In this document: piece after piece, positions 43,901 to 58,900 of the stretch
Position numbering within the stretch: the stretch's first letter is position 1
How the letters are laid out: every line of letters begins with the position of its first letter
DNA from: CAYVIB01 sp964451365
GTDB taxonomy: Bacteria; Pseudomonadota; Gammaproteobacteria; Pseudomonadales; Cellvibrionaceae
Length of the DNA stretch: 64,000 nucleotides
Assembly (NCBI GenBank): GCA_964451365.1
Contig: CAYVIB010000023.1
Location: 26,530 to 90,529 of the forward strand
Reading direction: 5' to 3'
Made by a program: the position numbers and the translations under genes
Notes under the pieces: generated by a model
Seen by the model: the letters and a program-made list of their open reading frames with translations, nothing else
Databases searched by the model: none
What the model was told of the DNA's origin: nothing

Positions 43901-46900
43901 ACCATTAAACGAGCCGCCGACTGAATTGGTGATAAGGGACAGCTTGTTGTTCGCCAACGCCGGCAAGGAGGGCGTGGCGGTAATCAGCCTGGCCGATCCG
44001 CTCAAGCCCAATGTAATCCGCCGCATAACTTCGGCGACGTTTGAAGGTGTTCCCTTCGACCTGGACGTTATCGACCTGAGTGTGCGCGACAGCTATCTGT
44101 CCGTCATAACACGCCAGACAGCAGCGCGAAATGCGTTCCCTGTTCGAATTCTTTACGATGTTAGTTTGCCCAGCATCCCTCAGGCCGGGGAACAGAATTT
44201 GGACGAGATCGGTACTGTGGGCGCAGGCATCGGGCAACTTGAATCGACCGTGATCAGTAACGGCACGATCAGCCTGTCCGATGACAGGAAGGTATTACAT
44301 CCGCGGTTAGCGGCCCGGTACCAATCCAATGGTTTTACTATCACCGGTAGCCCACTGGATGTCCACGGACATACATCCCTTATTGCCGCGTTTAATCGGC
44401 AGGGAATTCGCGACTGCGGAACGACCTACTACATCAACCTGTTCGACGTGAGCCGTCCCGAGAACATTAGCGTTATGGATGCCGCCAAACTAAATGACTG
44501 TAGTGAATCCGCATCGCTCGTGCCTGGCAATTACGAGACATATTCGGTAAAAAACGAAGGCGCTTCCTGGCTCACCGAAGATGGTTTAATACTGACCTCA
44601 CGGGTCGGACCGCAAAAGAATACGCTTATCAACATCGTGGATACGTTTACCACCGATCTGGTGTCGAGCATGCCCACGCAAAATGCCACGGGTGTTTCGC
44701 TGGACAGCGACATCAGGCTTGTTTTCGATCACGACATCCAGGTACCGGATAGTGGAGATGGAGGTATTTACCTCGCCCGCTATCTTGCGCTGTTGTATGA
44801 CGATGGAAGTGGGGCGGGACTGCCTGTCTCTTTTAGTGCTTATGTCGATCCGAATCGCAAATATATTGTTCATCTCGATCCATCAACCGATCTTGCGGAA
44901 AATGCAAACTATCGGGTACAGCTTAAACCGGAACCCTCCGATGGCGGTCGCCGTTCCCAGGGTTTCTTCGATCACGAAATTCGCTTCAGCACCGGCAGCG
45001 GCACGGGTCCGCAACCGCGAATTCTTTCCGTGTCTCCTGCTTTTGTCGAAATCGGTGGGGGAACCGTTAATGTTGAATTGGCCAATGCGGTCGATCCCAC
45101 TTTCCTCATTTCCGGTGAACCCGCTCATATAGCCGGTTCCGCAACCACGGCAAACGGTATCCGGTATCAGTTGGAAGTGCCCGGACACCTGGTTGGCCCC
45201 GCAACGATTTCCGTCACTGAGTCCGATGGCAGAAATGCGGAACTGTTCGGTGCTTTCCAGTACATTGAACCGCTGGTCATTAATGACATCTCGCCGACGC
45301 AGGGCAGTGTCAATGGAGGTACCCGGGTAACCATCCAGGGCAAGGGTTTCCAGGCGGGAGGCAATCGAACCCAGGTAAGTTTCAGTAACGTTCCTGTGGA
45401 TAGCGCCAACATTACTGTTTTGGACCAGGAAACCGTTGAAGTGCTGACGCCGCCGGGCCAATTGGGAGAGGCTTCCATTACTATCCGGCTCGAAAATGGC
45501 CAGCAGTTGACGGTCGAGCGAGCTTTCACGTATCAGCAACCTGTTAAATCGAGCATCACCTCCGAGACTTACGACCGGTTTTATGACTTGGCAATGGATC
45601 CTACCGGCACTTATGTAGTGGCGGCCGCCGGCCGGGGAGGAGTGGTGCTGTACAACATGGATTCCGCCGCGTTGTTGGGCGATACGGAAAACATCACCAA
45701 TTTCAATGAACTTCGGGAGATGATCGATAGCGACGGTGATGGCGTGGATGACAGGCTGGTGAGCAGGATTCTCCTGCCTGATGGTTACGCAGCTCTCGGT
45801 GTCGATCTGTTCTTTGAGCGCAACAACGACAGGATTTTTGTTACAGCAGCGTTGCTTGACAGTAACGGCGTTGCCAGCAATGCGAGACTGTTCGTTATCG
45901 CGGTGGACAGCGAGGATATTACACAATTCACTGTTGTTAATTCATTGCCGCTGCCTGCTTCGTATGCCAAAGGACTGGAAGTTGAAAACAACCAAGTGGT
46001 TATGGCAATGGCGGAAGGCGGTATCGGGTTTGTGGACGCCTACCTGCACACCAAGCTTTACCTGTCGGAAAACCTTGCCCTGCCGGGATCGAGGCCGGCG
46101 CTTGACGTGACCCGTTTTAATACCGAAGGGGCGCATGCCACCTACTATGCCGCGGTTGGCGGTGATTATGATTTTGCGGTCAATCGGCTTTTGACGGCGG
46201 AAGCGGTCGGCGCGGGCGGGTTCTATATTCTGGGAAGAAACGCGGCGGATGGGTTGCACCTGATTTCTCAACTCGATATTCCTGCAAGCCGTGTTGTGGT
46301 GAAAGGCAACCACGCTTATCTCGCTGCGGGTGATGCAGGTGTGGTAATTGTTGACGTTACCGATATTCACTTTCCACGCATTGTTCGCCGCCTCGATACC
46401 ATCGGTCATGTCCACGATGTTTCCTTCTCCGGCAACATTCTCTATGCCGCGCTGGGTGATCGGGGTATTGCCGCCGTTGATGTTACCGACCCGGCCGATG
46501 CGCAGTTACTGGAAGGTTACGAAGCGCTCTCGCGCAACCGCGTTTTCACAGTGCTCGCCACCCCTTACTCCGCCATTGGAGCGGGCGTTAACAAAAACGG
46601 CCGTGGAATAGTGCAGGAGTCTTCCGATGCGGTATTGAAACTGCACCGCTTTGAGCCTGTAAACGGTATTCTGGATCGTGGTGTCGACGGCGCTATTCAG
46701 ATCCGGCTGCGATTTAACAAAGCAATCGATCAACTGGATGAGAACCTGCAATATTTCGATCTGTTGTTGCCGAGCGGGCAGCCGGTCAATCATTCCGTCA
46801 GCATCATCAATAATGACGCGATTCTGACGCTGACCAATCCGGATTTGTTGGCGACGGGAGATCAACTCACCGTCATCGCGCGAGCCGGTCTCAAAGCCAG

Positions 46901-49900
46901 TAAATCGCTGTTGCGCGACGGCAATCCTGTGGCGGTCACCCTGTATGAACTGCAGAGTGACCAGCGCGTTACCTTACGCTATCGCGGTGAACGGCCCGAT
47001 CAGGTTGCAATTGACGCGGTGGTGCCCAGAAGATTGCCGAAAGGTGTCAGCGGCAATATCACCGTGTCCATGTTGGGTGCGCCGCGCGATGTGGCAAGAA
47101 TTCGTCTATTGGTGAATGACGTTGAACTGCAGATTAACGAGATTCAACAAAGCGATGACGATGAAAGAATTGCCATTATCACCGCTGCCGTGCCTCCTAT
47201 CCAGGCCAGCGGACAATATGACCTGATTGCGCTTGTTGAAAAAGGAGGCATTTGGCAAGAGGCGCGCCTGTATGCGGCACTGCAAGTTGATAGTCCGATA
47301 AAATTTGAATCCCTGTCCCCCGCCTGGGGGCCGCTAAATGGCGGCACCACCGTTACGATTATCGGTGAAGGTTTTGAGCCTGGCAATACTGTGTTCGAAG
47401 CCATTACCGCCAAAGTGGGTTCCCACCCTGTTCGCAATATCAAAGTCCTTTCGTCAAACCGCATCGAGATCCTGACACCCAGGGGCGTGCCCGGCCTGCA
47501 TAATGTGTATGGCAGGGACAGATACGGCAACGAAACGGTTTTGGAAGGACGCAATGGCTTCGGCTACGGCATCGATCAACTCGCGAAGGTGACAGCCGAA
47601 TCGATAAAACCGCTCGATGTTCTTGTGGATAGGGAAACGGGCGTCGCTGCGGTAACTGCAGGCTATTTCCATCGCCTGTTTGCCAACAGTGCGGGTGTAC
47701 GAACCTATGAAGGTGTTTTACTACCGGAAACCTATTGGGCCGGAACGTTTGATGTCCAAAATCCCACTTCCCCCATATTGGTGGGTGGAAACACGACCCT
47801 GCCGAGCGGCGCGACCGGCATTAGCGAATTGAACCGGTTGGTCACTCACGCCCGTCTGGATGCCAAGCTGAGTTCCGGTGTGCTCGATATTGAGCCGGTG
47901 GAGCTCACGCCGGACGAAAAAGCCGAATATGCCCGGACAGACGGTCACAGAATTCCTCTGTCAGCCGATTCCATCCGGCTGGTATCCGACACAATTCTGG
48001 AAAACGGCGTGGAACGCAAGCGACTGTTTGTGGCGGCCGGCCAGGGTGGTGTTGCCAACCTGAATTTTGATGAACAAAACGGCCTGCAAACCATCAGCCA
48101 TGTTCCAGCCGGTCAGGTACGGGAGTTGGAAAAACAAGGTTACACCGTGTTCGCCAGCCGGGGCAGTGGTGGACCGGAAAAGACACCCGATGAATGCGGA
48201 GCCGCGACCGATAAGGGAAATGCCGGCGGTGTCATCGGCCTGAGCTATCTCAATCCTTCCGATCCGGTGAGCCTGGACGGGATCGATGGCTTGCCGGGCG
48301 GCGATGTCCTGTTGTATTCCGGTGGTTACCTGTTCAGCGGTGGCCAGCCGGACGGCGCGAGATGGGGGCCCTGTCCGACCACTTTCGAAACCGAGACCGC
48401 CACGGAACAGAGTGAAGGAGATAATGACCAATTAATTGCCGTCGATCTTTTCGACCCATTGGTCAATGAGACTTACACGTTTGAAAACACCGTTTACGAT
48501 GTCGTCACTTATAAAAATTACCTTATCGTGGCTTTGGGCGGCCATGGTATCCAGGTCGTCGATCGCAACTTCCCGGAACGACGAATCAGTTTTTCTCTCG
48601 GCTCGGAACTGCAGGCAATCAAAGGTTATGCTGTGCGGCTCAAGCGTTTTACCAATCTTCTGTTTGTCTCGGCGGATATTGGTGGCCTGGTCGTGCTTGA
48701 TATTAAAGACCCTCTTAACCCGGAGGTAATTTCCGCCGGTAACCAGGAAAAAATTGTCGCGGTGGACTATTTCAAAGATCGTGTCGTTGCCGCCGGTGGA
48801 ACGACAGGTCTGCGCAATATGCAATTACCCGCGTCGTTTGTTGCCGTCGATTCACTGGCGGGCAGGCAGTACCTCTCCCAGGCGGAACACTTCGTGGTCG
48901 TTTTCAATGAATTGGTCACAACTGATTCGATCGGCCTGGAAGGAAACGTTGCAGTAACACGCTTCAGTGACGGTCAGTCCGTGAGCGTCAATGTTACTCC
49001 GCTCGACGAAATCGGCGGTGCCGCCACGAAATTTACGCTCGATTTCACGCGGCAGGCAGGAGAATCCTATGCGATTCGTATATCCGACGCGCGCAACCTG
49101 CGCGGAACCGGGCAGTGGGCGCCTTACTACAGTGAGTTCACCCAGGCCGACGATGAGGCATTGCAACCGGTAATCCGGGAAGTAGTCGGTGGCGCTTACC
49201 ATCGCGAAGCTCAGGGGGAAATAACCATTGTCGGGGAAAATTTCTCGGCCAATACACAAGCGTATGTCGATTACTATCCGGTGCCGGTCAACTTTGTGGA
49301 TAGCTCGACACTTGTCATTCCCTCCCAAGCCCTGGAAATGTTGCCTCTGGAAGTGGGACAACATCATTTGAGGCTGGTCGATGCACAGTTGAGCGCGGAA
49401 AAACCCGGCGCTGTTTTGGTGGCGGATTCCGTGGAGGGTGTTCAATTCTCCCTCAATCGGGAAACGTCCGACCTGAAAGGCGGATATGAAATGAAGATTA
49501 CGAGTTCCAGGCCGGTTATCCTGCCCGGAGCTAAAGTGATTCTTCGATCCCTGAGTCGGGAAATCCGCTCCACGGATCCAGAGGATGAAACCGACACAAT
49601 CAACTTGCTGGACGATGTCGAGACGCTGAATCAGTTCCGCTTCCGTTTGCCGGCAATACTGGCACCAGAATTGTATAACGTATACCTGGAAATCGAGGGG
49701 ACTGAATACCTCGTTGGACGTGTATCCTATAACATGCCCGACGGACTCGGTATCGGACTGCCTAATTATCCGCCCCAGGTTATCGGTGCGAGCACAATAC
49801 ATAATGACATCATGTATGTCGGCGTGCGCGAGGGTGAGTCACCGCACGACAAGAACCGGTTCCTGATGGAATCCGGCCTGGAAATTTACGATATCGGCAT

Positions 49901-52900
49901 TTGGGAAAACCCAATACGCCTGAGTCAGTTGCACACAGAGTATCCGGTAACCGGTATCGAAGTTATTGGCAACAGTGCCTACCTTGCCAGCGGTGCGGAC
50001 GGACTGGTTATTGTCGATGTATCCAATCCTGATCAACCTCTGCGTGTGCGCAACCTGTCCATTCCAGCGCACGTGGCTACTGATGTCAGTTTCAATGAAA
50101 CAGCCAACGTGCTGGCCATGTCGGTAGCGGATGAATTGGGCACCGGTTTTATCCGTTTTTACAATCTTTCGGATGACGAGTTGGATCCTCCAACGGGCTT
50201 CAACACTATCGTCTTCAGCGAGGGAGAACTCCAGGGCCAGCCGTTGGATATCCAGTGGCTGGACGGCCAGTTGTATGTGCTATTCAAACGTGAAAATCGG
50301 TTGCACCTGGCGGTGTTCAGCGACCTGCCAAACAGCCAGCAGGTGGCAGTTCAGGAAATAGGGCGCGGCGATATCAATAATCTGAATGCCTCCATGCGCG
50401 TACAGTACGGCCAGATAATCGTTAGCACAAGCAGCGAAATTCTGACCTTGGCTCGCAACGGCACGGGCCATTTCGAAACCAGTTATTGGGCCAACGCGGA
50501 GACTACCGGAGCGGAAATTCTCGATAACGCGGGCGGTACGTTTGTCGCCAACCCGGATGGCGTTGTCAACACTGGCAGTCCCTACCGTGTGGTTAGCAGC
50601 ATCACACCAACCTCGGGTCAAACCATAAGTACGGGACAAACAATAAGAGTTCGGTTCAACGGAGTCATAGACACAAGGGACGACAGCGTTCGAAATGCCG
50701 TGACGCTAGTGGATGGCGCGTCCGCGCCGCTGCCGGCGGAATTCTTCGAACTGGAAGCATCAAACACGCTCGCCGGTGCGTACATCGATATCCGGTTTAC
50801 CGAGCAAAACACCCACACCGGGCCCATTGAAGTTCGCGTTGCGACAGAAGCGCTTGCGCTCAATGGCGGCGCGTCGGCGTCCGCCCAATACACACTGGTC
50901 GACGATGCGAAACCGTACGTCGCGGCGGTGCATCGCCTGGTGGATGGCGAAAGCGGCATTCACTATTTTCACGGAGACGGCTCCGAAAGTGCGCGGATAA
51001 CCGGCGCAAATTTCGGTACCGACGCCGGTGCTGTCCAGGTGTTTGTCGGTGAGATACCGGTGCTGCCGGCCAATATCACCTTGGTGACAGACGACATCAT
51101 CGAGTTCCAGATGCCCGCGTTGTTTACGGCCGGTTCAGTCACGTCGTTGCCGCTCACCGTCGTGCGGGGCCAGCTTGATTACATCCGGCACGGCGCGGTG
51201 GTTATCCTGCCGCAAATCAGGATCGAGGATGTCACGCCGGTGCGCGGTCCTCCGCAGGGCGGCAACTTCGTCGAGATTTACGGTAGCGGTTTCAGCCACA
51301 GTACCCGTGTTCGGTTTGCGGGCGTGCTCGCCGGTGACCTGCGGGTCATCAGCGGTAATCATATACGCGTACGGGTGCCGGCCGGCAATTTCGGTTTCGC
51401 CCAAATTACCGCGGAAAACCCAGCGTTTGCCGGAGAAACGGCGGTGTCGGAAATCGATTACTTCTATGCCGGCAAGGAAACCGGCGCGGTCGATCTCGAT
51501 CCGGGCAGACCTAGTCCCATTTCAGCCGTCCACCTGGGAGAACAAATCATTTATGCCGTCACAGGTGGCACCTTCGATGTTATCGGGCGGCAGAGCGGAA
51601 GACTGGAAAAACGGCTGAACAGTAATGTTGCTCGCCTTGTGGTGGCTGACGTTTCCGATCCGACTCATCCGCAAATTATTGAAATGGAATCCAGTGATAA
51701 ACTGCTTCCGTACCATTTTGATGTTGACGGCGGGCTGCCGCCGTACGGATTCGTTGCCATTACCGGCACGGAACGCGATCTGTTCGTGGCAGGCGGCACT
51801 GGGCTTTACCACTTCGACACAACACTACCGGCCAATCCGGTTCGCATGAACGTGGAAACTCTAGGTGGCAGCGTAAGGGATATCGCGATCGATGAAAATA
51901 TCGTATTCGTGTCCGACGCATCGGGCATCAATATTTACGAGTTGACCCAGGCACGACGCCTGCGCAAACTCGATTCCATCACCCGAGAAACTTTGCGCGG
52001 AACAACCGATACCATAGCCGTATCCGATAACAGCCTTTGGGCAGTCATGTCCAATTCGCGACGCGTGGTGGAAGTCGAACTGATGTCCGGCGAATACCGT
52101 ATTGTTCGGGATATCGAAACCCAATCGGTTGCCGGCGAACGCATTAAACCGCGCGAATTATTGGTTTACGACAACCTGCTGTTTATCTCCACCGGGTCGG
52201 GTGGCACAGTGGAACTGTTTGCGTTATCCCAATCCTCGGCCACGCCGGTAGCCACGCTTAACCTGGCTTATTTGATCCGCAACGGTGACCTTTATGCCGG
52301 TCAGATGGAACTGCGTGGTCAGACACTCTACGTGTCAGGCGGTCAGGGCGATCTTCAATTATTCGATGTTTCGCCCTGGCTGGAAGGCCGCTACAACGAG
52401 CAGTTGGAAATGCGGCATTACTTTTCCGTCGTGGGGAACGTTACCTCCTTTGCCTTCCATCCCCGGGCGATTTATGCCGGCAGTGCTTTTATCTACGATG
52501 GTGGTACACCTGCCGAAAACCCGGTGGAAGATCCGGCTTCAATCTCGCAGATGGGCGGGCGGGTCAATTCGATAGTCAACGACCTGGTAATTATTGTCGA
52601 ACAGGTGCCGGAGGCGGAAGGTGTTTTACCGGCGAATGAGCTGGTGGCAGTTCAATTCAACAAGCACTTGAGCCTGTCACAGGTCAACAGCAACGGATCC
52701 GATCTGTTGGAAGTGACACTCAACGGCGCGAAAGTGGCGGGCTTCGTCAATCTCGAAACAACCGCCCATGGCAGCTTGCTCACATTCAGCCCGGCAAATC
52801 CGTTTGAAAACGGCAAGCGCTACCGCGTCACCGTTTCCGGTGCGCTTCAGGATAACCTCGGTGCAACCCTGGGCAACGATTACAGTTTCCGTTTCGTAGC

Positions 52901-55900
52901 TTCGGCGTTGGCGCAGCCTCGAATTACTTCGGTATCGCCACGGCTGGCCAGTTGGCGAGGCGGTGAAGAAATTCGTTTACTTGGAGAAAACTTCAATACC
53001 GAAACGGAAGTCTGGCTCGGTGGTATCAGGATTCCGGCGGAAAATATTGTCCGTGTTTCCAGTTCGGAAATTGTTTTTCGACTCAGCGGATTGCCGGGCT
53101 CGCCCCAAGACAATTTATTGGCCGGTATCGAAGTGCGCAACGGTGATACCCAATCCAGCCGACGCGCGGCCTTTACCTACGTGGCCGATCCTGTCATAGG
53201 ACAAGCGGGTTATTTTGATCCGGTGACCGGTGAAATTGATCCATCAATTACACGGTTCGAATTCGGTTCGACCGAGAGTATTGCCCTGGTAGGTCGTGGT
53301 TTTACCGAACTGACTCAGGTGAGAATCAACGGTCGGTTGGCGAGGGACGTGACTCGAGTATCCCCGAACACGCTGGCAATGAGATTGCCGGAGAATACCC
53401 TCGGTACGCTCGATATCAGCGTCAGCAACCTGGAGACCCGTGAGGATGAATTCCACAACTCGGCGCTAACCATTGAATTGGTGGCGGATGAGCAGACTCA
53501 CAGTATCGATACCTTCGTGCGGAATGATTCCTATCTGTTGGGTACCCGCGTCGATGGAAGCTGGACCCTATTCAATACCCGTGAATCCGCCACGCCGCAG
53601 ATCGTATCCAAGGGTAACGAACCTCTGGGAATAACGAGCGCGGCATTAAGTTCCGGCTATCTTGCTTTCGTCACCGGCAGTTCGCCGGCACAACTAAAAG
53701 TGTTTAGCCTGGAAAACGTTTATTCACCGGAACAAATTAATACCTTTGCCAACGCGGCCGGATTGCCGCTGGACAATCTGCACATTCGCGACAACGCAAT
53801 TTATGGTTTTGCCGATGGCAGGCTCTTTAGCGCCCATATAAACGGAACCGCTATCGATGAAATCGACCTCGGGCCGGTGATCGACATTTATTTCGGCGGC
53901 GATGGGCTGTTCGCACTTTATGATGCGACAGTGGAGTACCGCGAGTACGCCACTATTTCAGAAATTGCGGCGAGTTACGTCCATACGGTCGCCAACCCAC
54001 TGGAACTGATGGGTAACAGCCAGCGATTGGGAATCCGCTCAGGCGCCGAATTCGAATTGGTTAACAGTCTGTTCCTGCGGTCCGGCTATGCGGAACCGTT
54101 TATCGGTAAAGCATTTATCGATCAACACGACCTTGTTATGAACGGAGAACTGTTGGCGGTAAGGCGCGCAAATGCCAGTAGCATCGCCCTTTACGATATG
54201 AACCTGGCAGGGCAGGAAATCCAACTCAACTTCCTGAGCGATGTGCGTATTCCCGAATTTTCTTCCATCGGCTCGTTCTCTTGGGAAAACAATCTGTTGG
54301 AATGGGTGCAAGGGAACGCTTACTTTAACGTTGTGCCGCCATTGAATAATGCCTGGGAATTGTTGCCGCAAAATATTGCATCGGCGTCCGCGGATGTAAT
54401 ACTGAAAATAGCCGGCGATGCGGAAAACTGGCAGCAGGTTTCGGTGGATGTGGTCGCGCAGTTCGAAGGACACGTTCTGCCTGGCATGAACAAATTGGTT
54501 GGCAATAATCTGTACTTTGAGATCCTTGGGGATACTTACGGCCTGGGTGAATGGTACGCTGTTTCCCTGCCCGTCAATCCGTCAACCGCCATTTATGGCA
54601 CGGAAGTGAATGTCGACCTGCCGTGGTATCTTACTACCAGTGATCTGTTTGGCTTGAATCCGCTCAATGTCGTCGATCTAACGCCGGCCAACAGCATTAC
54701 CGACAGATCGGTAACTTACTCTATTGTGGGTGAACAGTTGCAGCAACTTGACGCGGTTACTTTGGGCGAAGCCGTGCTGGATAACAGCGAAGTCACAGTC
54801 AGTGCCGACGGTTCGGAAGCGATTTTTGTCACGTCCCATGCGAGTCCTGGATTAAAAACGCTACGTGTTTCCCAGCAAAACGGTGCTCAACAAGCGATCC
54901 TGCCAGCAGCCTTGCTGGTAACGCAGGCCATTGTTGTCGAGTCGGTGACGACCAATAACAGCGCGGGCGATTCTCGGCTGAGTGACAGCGGTGGAAACAC
55001 CATTACCGTGACAGGCGACGGCCTGAACGGGGACCTGCGCCTTCACGTGATTCCCTACAACAGCGGTGTTCAGCCGAGCGAAACCAATCGGATAAATTAC
55101 CGATTGTCGGGCGGCAATTTAATCGTTTCCGGTTCTCCGGCAACCCTGCCGGGGCAACAGTATCAGTTGGTTATTTTCCGTGAATCGACGGACGAGGCTA
55201 TTTACGTCGATCCGGCCATGCTTTTGACCGGCGTCGATGATACCCGGCCGATACTCGATCTGTCGCGAGTTAAAACGCTGAGTTATCAGTCTCCGTTGAC
55301 GCTACCGTTTAATGAGGCCGTGACCGCGTCCGGATTTACCGTAATCAAAACCTTCAAGGATTACAGCAATCAACCTGACGCGGACATTTCCCACCGTTTC
55401 GAATTGATCAACTCCGCGCCGCGAACCTTGACTCTGAGATTGCTGCCGGGTGAAGTGCTCGATGACAATGCGCAATACAACGTCACCATTAATGGCATTC
55501 AGGATACCGCGGGTAATCCGATGGTGAATAACGGGGTTCATTCATCATCATTCCTGGCGCACGACACCCTGCCACCCAGGAATTTGCAGGTGGTTCGCTT
55601 GCCCGATAACGCCGTAGTCAATGAAGCCATGCTACTCACGCGGGGCCGCGATTACCGTTTCAAAGTGACCGCGGAAGACAACTATTCCTCCGCCGAGCGA
55701 ATTGCGTTGCAGGTGCGCTATTCCACCCAGTTCAATGCGCCGTCAACCGGTTGGCTTTCTCTGAAACAGGGGCTGTTCGACCAGGGAATGCAGGCGAACT
55801 ACCAGTACTTTGAAGTGCTGGTGCGCGCCTCGGATCAGTCCGGAATAGCGGGTGAACAACGTTTCCGCGCGGCGCTGCGCGACCCGGTCATTGAGCTGGA

Positions 55901-58900
55901 AGGTTTTGCCACCACACCGGCCGAACCGGAAGAGTCGGTTCGCGCCACGCTCGCTTTCGATTTGGCTGGCGACGTGGACATGGTTGACCGCGCTGAAATG
56001 CGCGTTACCCAGATCAACAATGGCCAACCATTGAATGTGACCGACTCTTATAACCGTGCAAGCGGCACCGTTTCAGCCAGCGTGCTCAACCCGAAAATCA
56101 AGGACCTGCTGCCAGCCGGGCAGACTGCTGCACCGATTCAAATGCTGGTGCAACTGGAAGTGGAATATGGTTTTGGTTTCGTCAAGACATTTGAAGAGGA
56201 ATATACGCTCTACCTTGACAAGACACCGCCGACCATCGCAATCGTTTCGCCCGAAGATGGTTCTTTTATCGCGCTGGATGAAAGAACCGATGTGCTGATC
56301 CAGGCCTTCGATAAATACGGTATCGATACCGTCGAGGTACAACGCAACGGCGGACCGTTCGAGGTGTTGGCCGATCCCAGCCGCTACAGCTTCGTGCCGA
56401 CGGTGGATGACATAGAAAATGGCGTGACCATTACCGCCCGGGCGACGGACCCGAATAACAATGTGAGCGATCCTTCCAGCATTATGGTTTACCCTTATGA
56501 TGCGGAGGCTGGCGCGCCGCGCGTGGATATCATTTCTCCGGCCAATGGTACCCGCGTGCAGGAAGGCGAGACCATTAATTTTGAAGTTCAATTGCGCAAC
56601 GTGCTCGACGCCGAACTGTTCTTTGATATCGGTGGGGTTGAAGCGCCGGCGGATTCGGGCATTGCCATTGCCCGCGCCGCGGACGATCCTGAGCGCCAAT
56701 TCATCAGCGCGACCATTCCGAACGTCGATGAAAATATCGTGGTACTGGCGCGCATCCAAAAAGGCAACCTGCGCGGTTACAAGTTCCTGAATGTCGTCAA
56801 TGATCTGGGAATCGAAGGCGAGGCGAACCTCAGCGTAACGCCCGCTGAAAATGTTCTGACCGGTTCGGTTATTGATGTCATCGGCCTGCCTCCGGAAGGC
56901 ATGGAAGATTACTCCGCAGACTCCGAGATAAGGGTAAGTGACCCTGAAACCTCGACTTCGCCGGCGGTGGTTCCGATGGAGATTACTTACCGGGCGACTG
57001 CGACGGCTGAAGGAAATTCAGTGTTGATTGAAGGCGTGCTGAGGGATAAATCCGGTAACGAAAAAATCTCGTCCCGTGTCGTCGGCAAGATACCGTACTT
57101 TACTGACGATCCTCCCTCGGTCTATGCGGAGTTGGCAGACAGCGGCGAGCGCGTTGACTTCCTCACTGCACTGCCCTCGACGACTGAAGGCGACGTGTTG
57201 CTCATGGGTATCAACCGTGGGAATGGTGGCTTCAGGATCGCGACGCCTGACGCCGTCATTGCCAGCGAAAATGAAGGTTCTCTGCAACAGTTGATCTATT
57301 CGGGTACCGGAATTTTCGCCCAATCGCAGCAGCAGGGTACTGTCCGGTTGACCTATTATCCGCATGCTGGCGACAGTTTCGGGCCGGGTACCAACCACGC
57401 GCTGTACGGTGAATTTATTGCCGCCAATGGCAATACCGCCTGGCTCAGTTATGGCAACACGATTGGCGCGGTGTCGATAGTAGGGGGCAATCAAGTTCCT
57501 TCGGCGGGTGTACCGATCAACGAAGAAATTCTCCAGACGCAATCCCGCGGCAACAAATTGATGGTGCTGACTGAATCGGGAATTTATCAGTTCGGTCTTG
57601 TGGTAAATGATATCGCCAGGGTGATACAGGAGTTTTTTGTCGCGCTGCCAGGCCAGAGCGGATTTGACGCCGATGGAGAAAAGCTGACTACTTGGAGTGC
57701 GGATACAATTTCGACGTATCAGTTGTTCGATGACGGCACGTTGTCGTCGTCGTTGAACAACAGTTCGCCCGTTGCCGGCGAGGTGATTCAGTCGGTGCGA
57801 GATGGCGAAGTCCTGTGGTTGAGAGCGCGATCCGGCGGCGGCGAAACCGAATGGTTTGCTTATAGTGAAACGGAATTGGTTGGCAGAATCGATAAAGATA
57901 GTTCGCAGGTTGTAGTCACCCCGAACAACTTCTACACGCTCACCAGCGAAGCGGGATTACAACGTGTCGTTGCAAGAACCCTCTGGTCCAGCACTGTTGG
58001 CCCTGAATTCACAGTCACCACGACACAACAAACCTTTGGTGTGCTGGTTGAAATTGGCAGGCTGACGGGTGTGGCAGAGAGCACCGAGAACGTTGTATTC
58101 ACTTCGGACAATAGCGAGCAAATCGGCGCGTCCCAGCGCCAGTCGGGACAATGGTTTATCCCCAACAGCAACCTGTCAGGATCGACCGTCACCGTTACCA
58201 TCCAGGGGCGAAGCGGGCAGTACAGCGACCAATTCGCGGTGGATACCACCAATAACTCGCAAATAGCCGAAACTCATCCGGCTGCGGGTGAAATGTATAC
58301 CGAAAATGCCTTGGTTCCGGTCACCGTTCATGTCCCACTGTCCGCAAGAATCGACGTCGCGAGTATTGAAAATGTCGATCATGGCGCTCTCTCAATGCTG
58401 CCCGGAAACGAAGCATTGACCCAGTGGGTCCGACTGGGAGATTCCGGCCAAAACCATACGATCGAATATTTCATCAATGGCAGCAGTCACGCCAGTGTGG
58501 ACGTTGCGGTGCAGGCCAATAATGCTGGACTGGCTTCCGTGGTCCTGCTTTCGCCGACAAATAATCAGGAATTCAGCGAAGGGGACATCGTCGATCTTGA
58601 ATTCCGTGCGAACGGCGGAAATACCGAAGCTTTCCGCTACACTGAAATCACACTTCTGGATTTTAACGGCCAGACTGTCTTCAACTTACCCGTCGCCGCG
58701 GAAACCGCCAAGCTGGCATTCCGGTTACCGGCTATCGACGAGGTCGACACGCATTTCCTGCGGGTGCGGGCCTACTATGGCGACGATTTCCGTTTTGGCG
58801 AGTGGCAGGTCGGGTTGAGAATCAATCCGAAGCTGCGTGTCCCCGTACCGTCTGTCTCGGGAGTCAGTAACCTGGTATTTGCCGGCGCGGAGGTCGATTG

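Noticed and set aside
38649..45926. Long minus-strand frames (38649-39659, 336 codons; 44883-45926, 347 codons)
   Set aside because: They lie wholly antisense to well-formed Ig/TIG coding sequence and their translations show no recognisable domain; long antisense frames are expected opposite high-GC-third-position genes.
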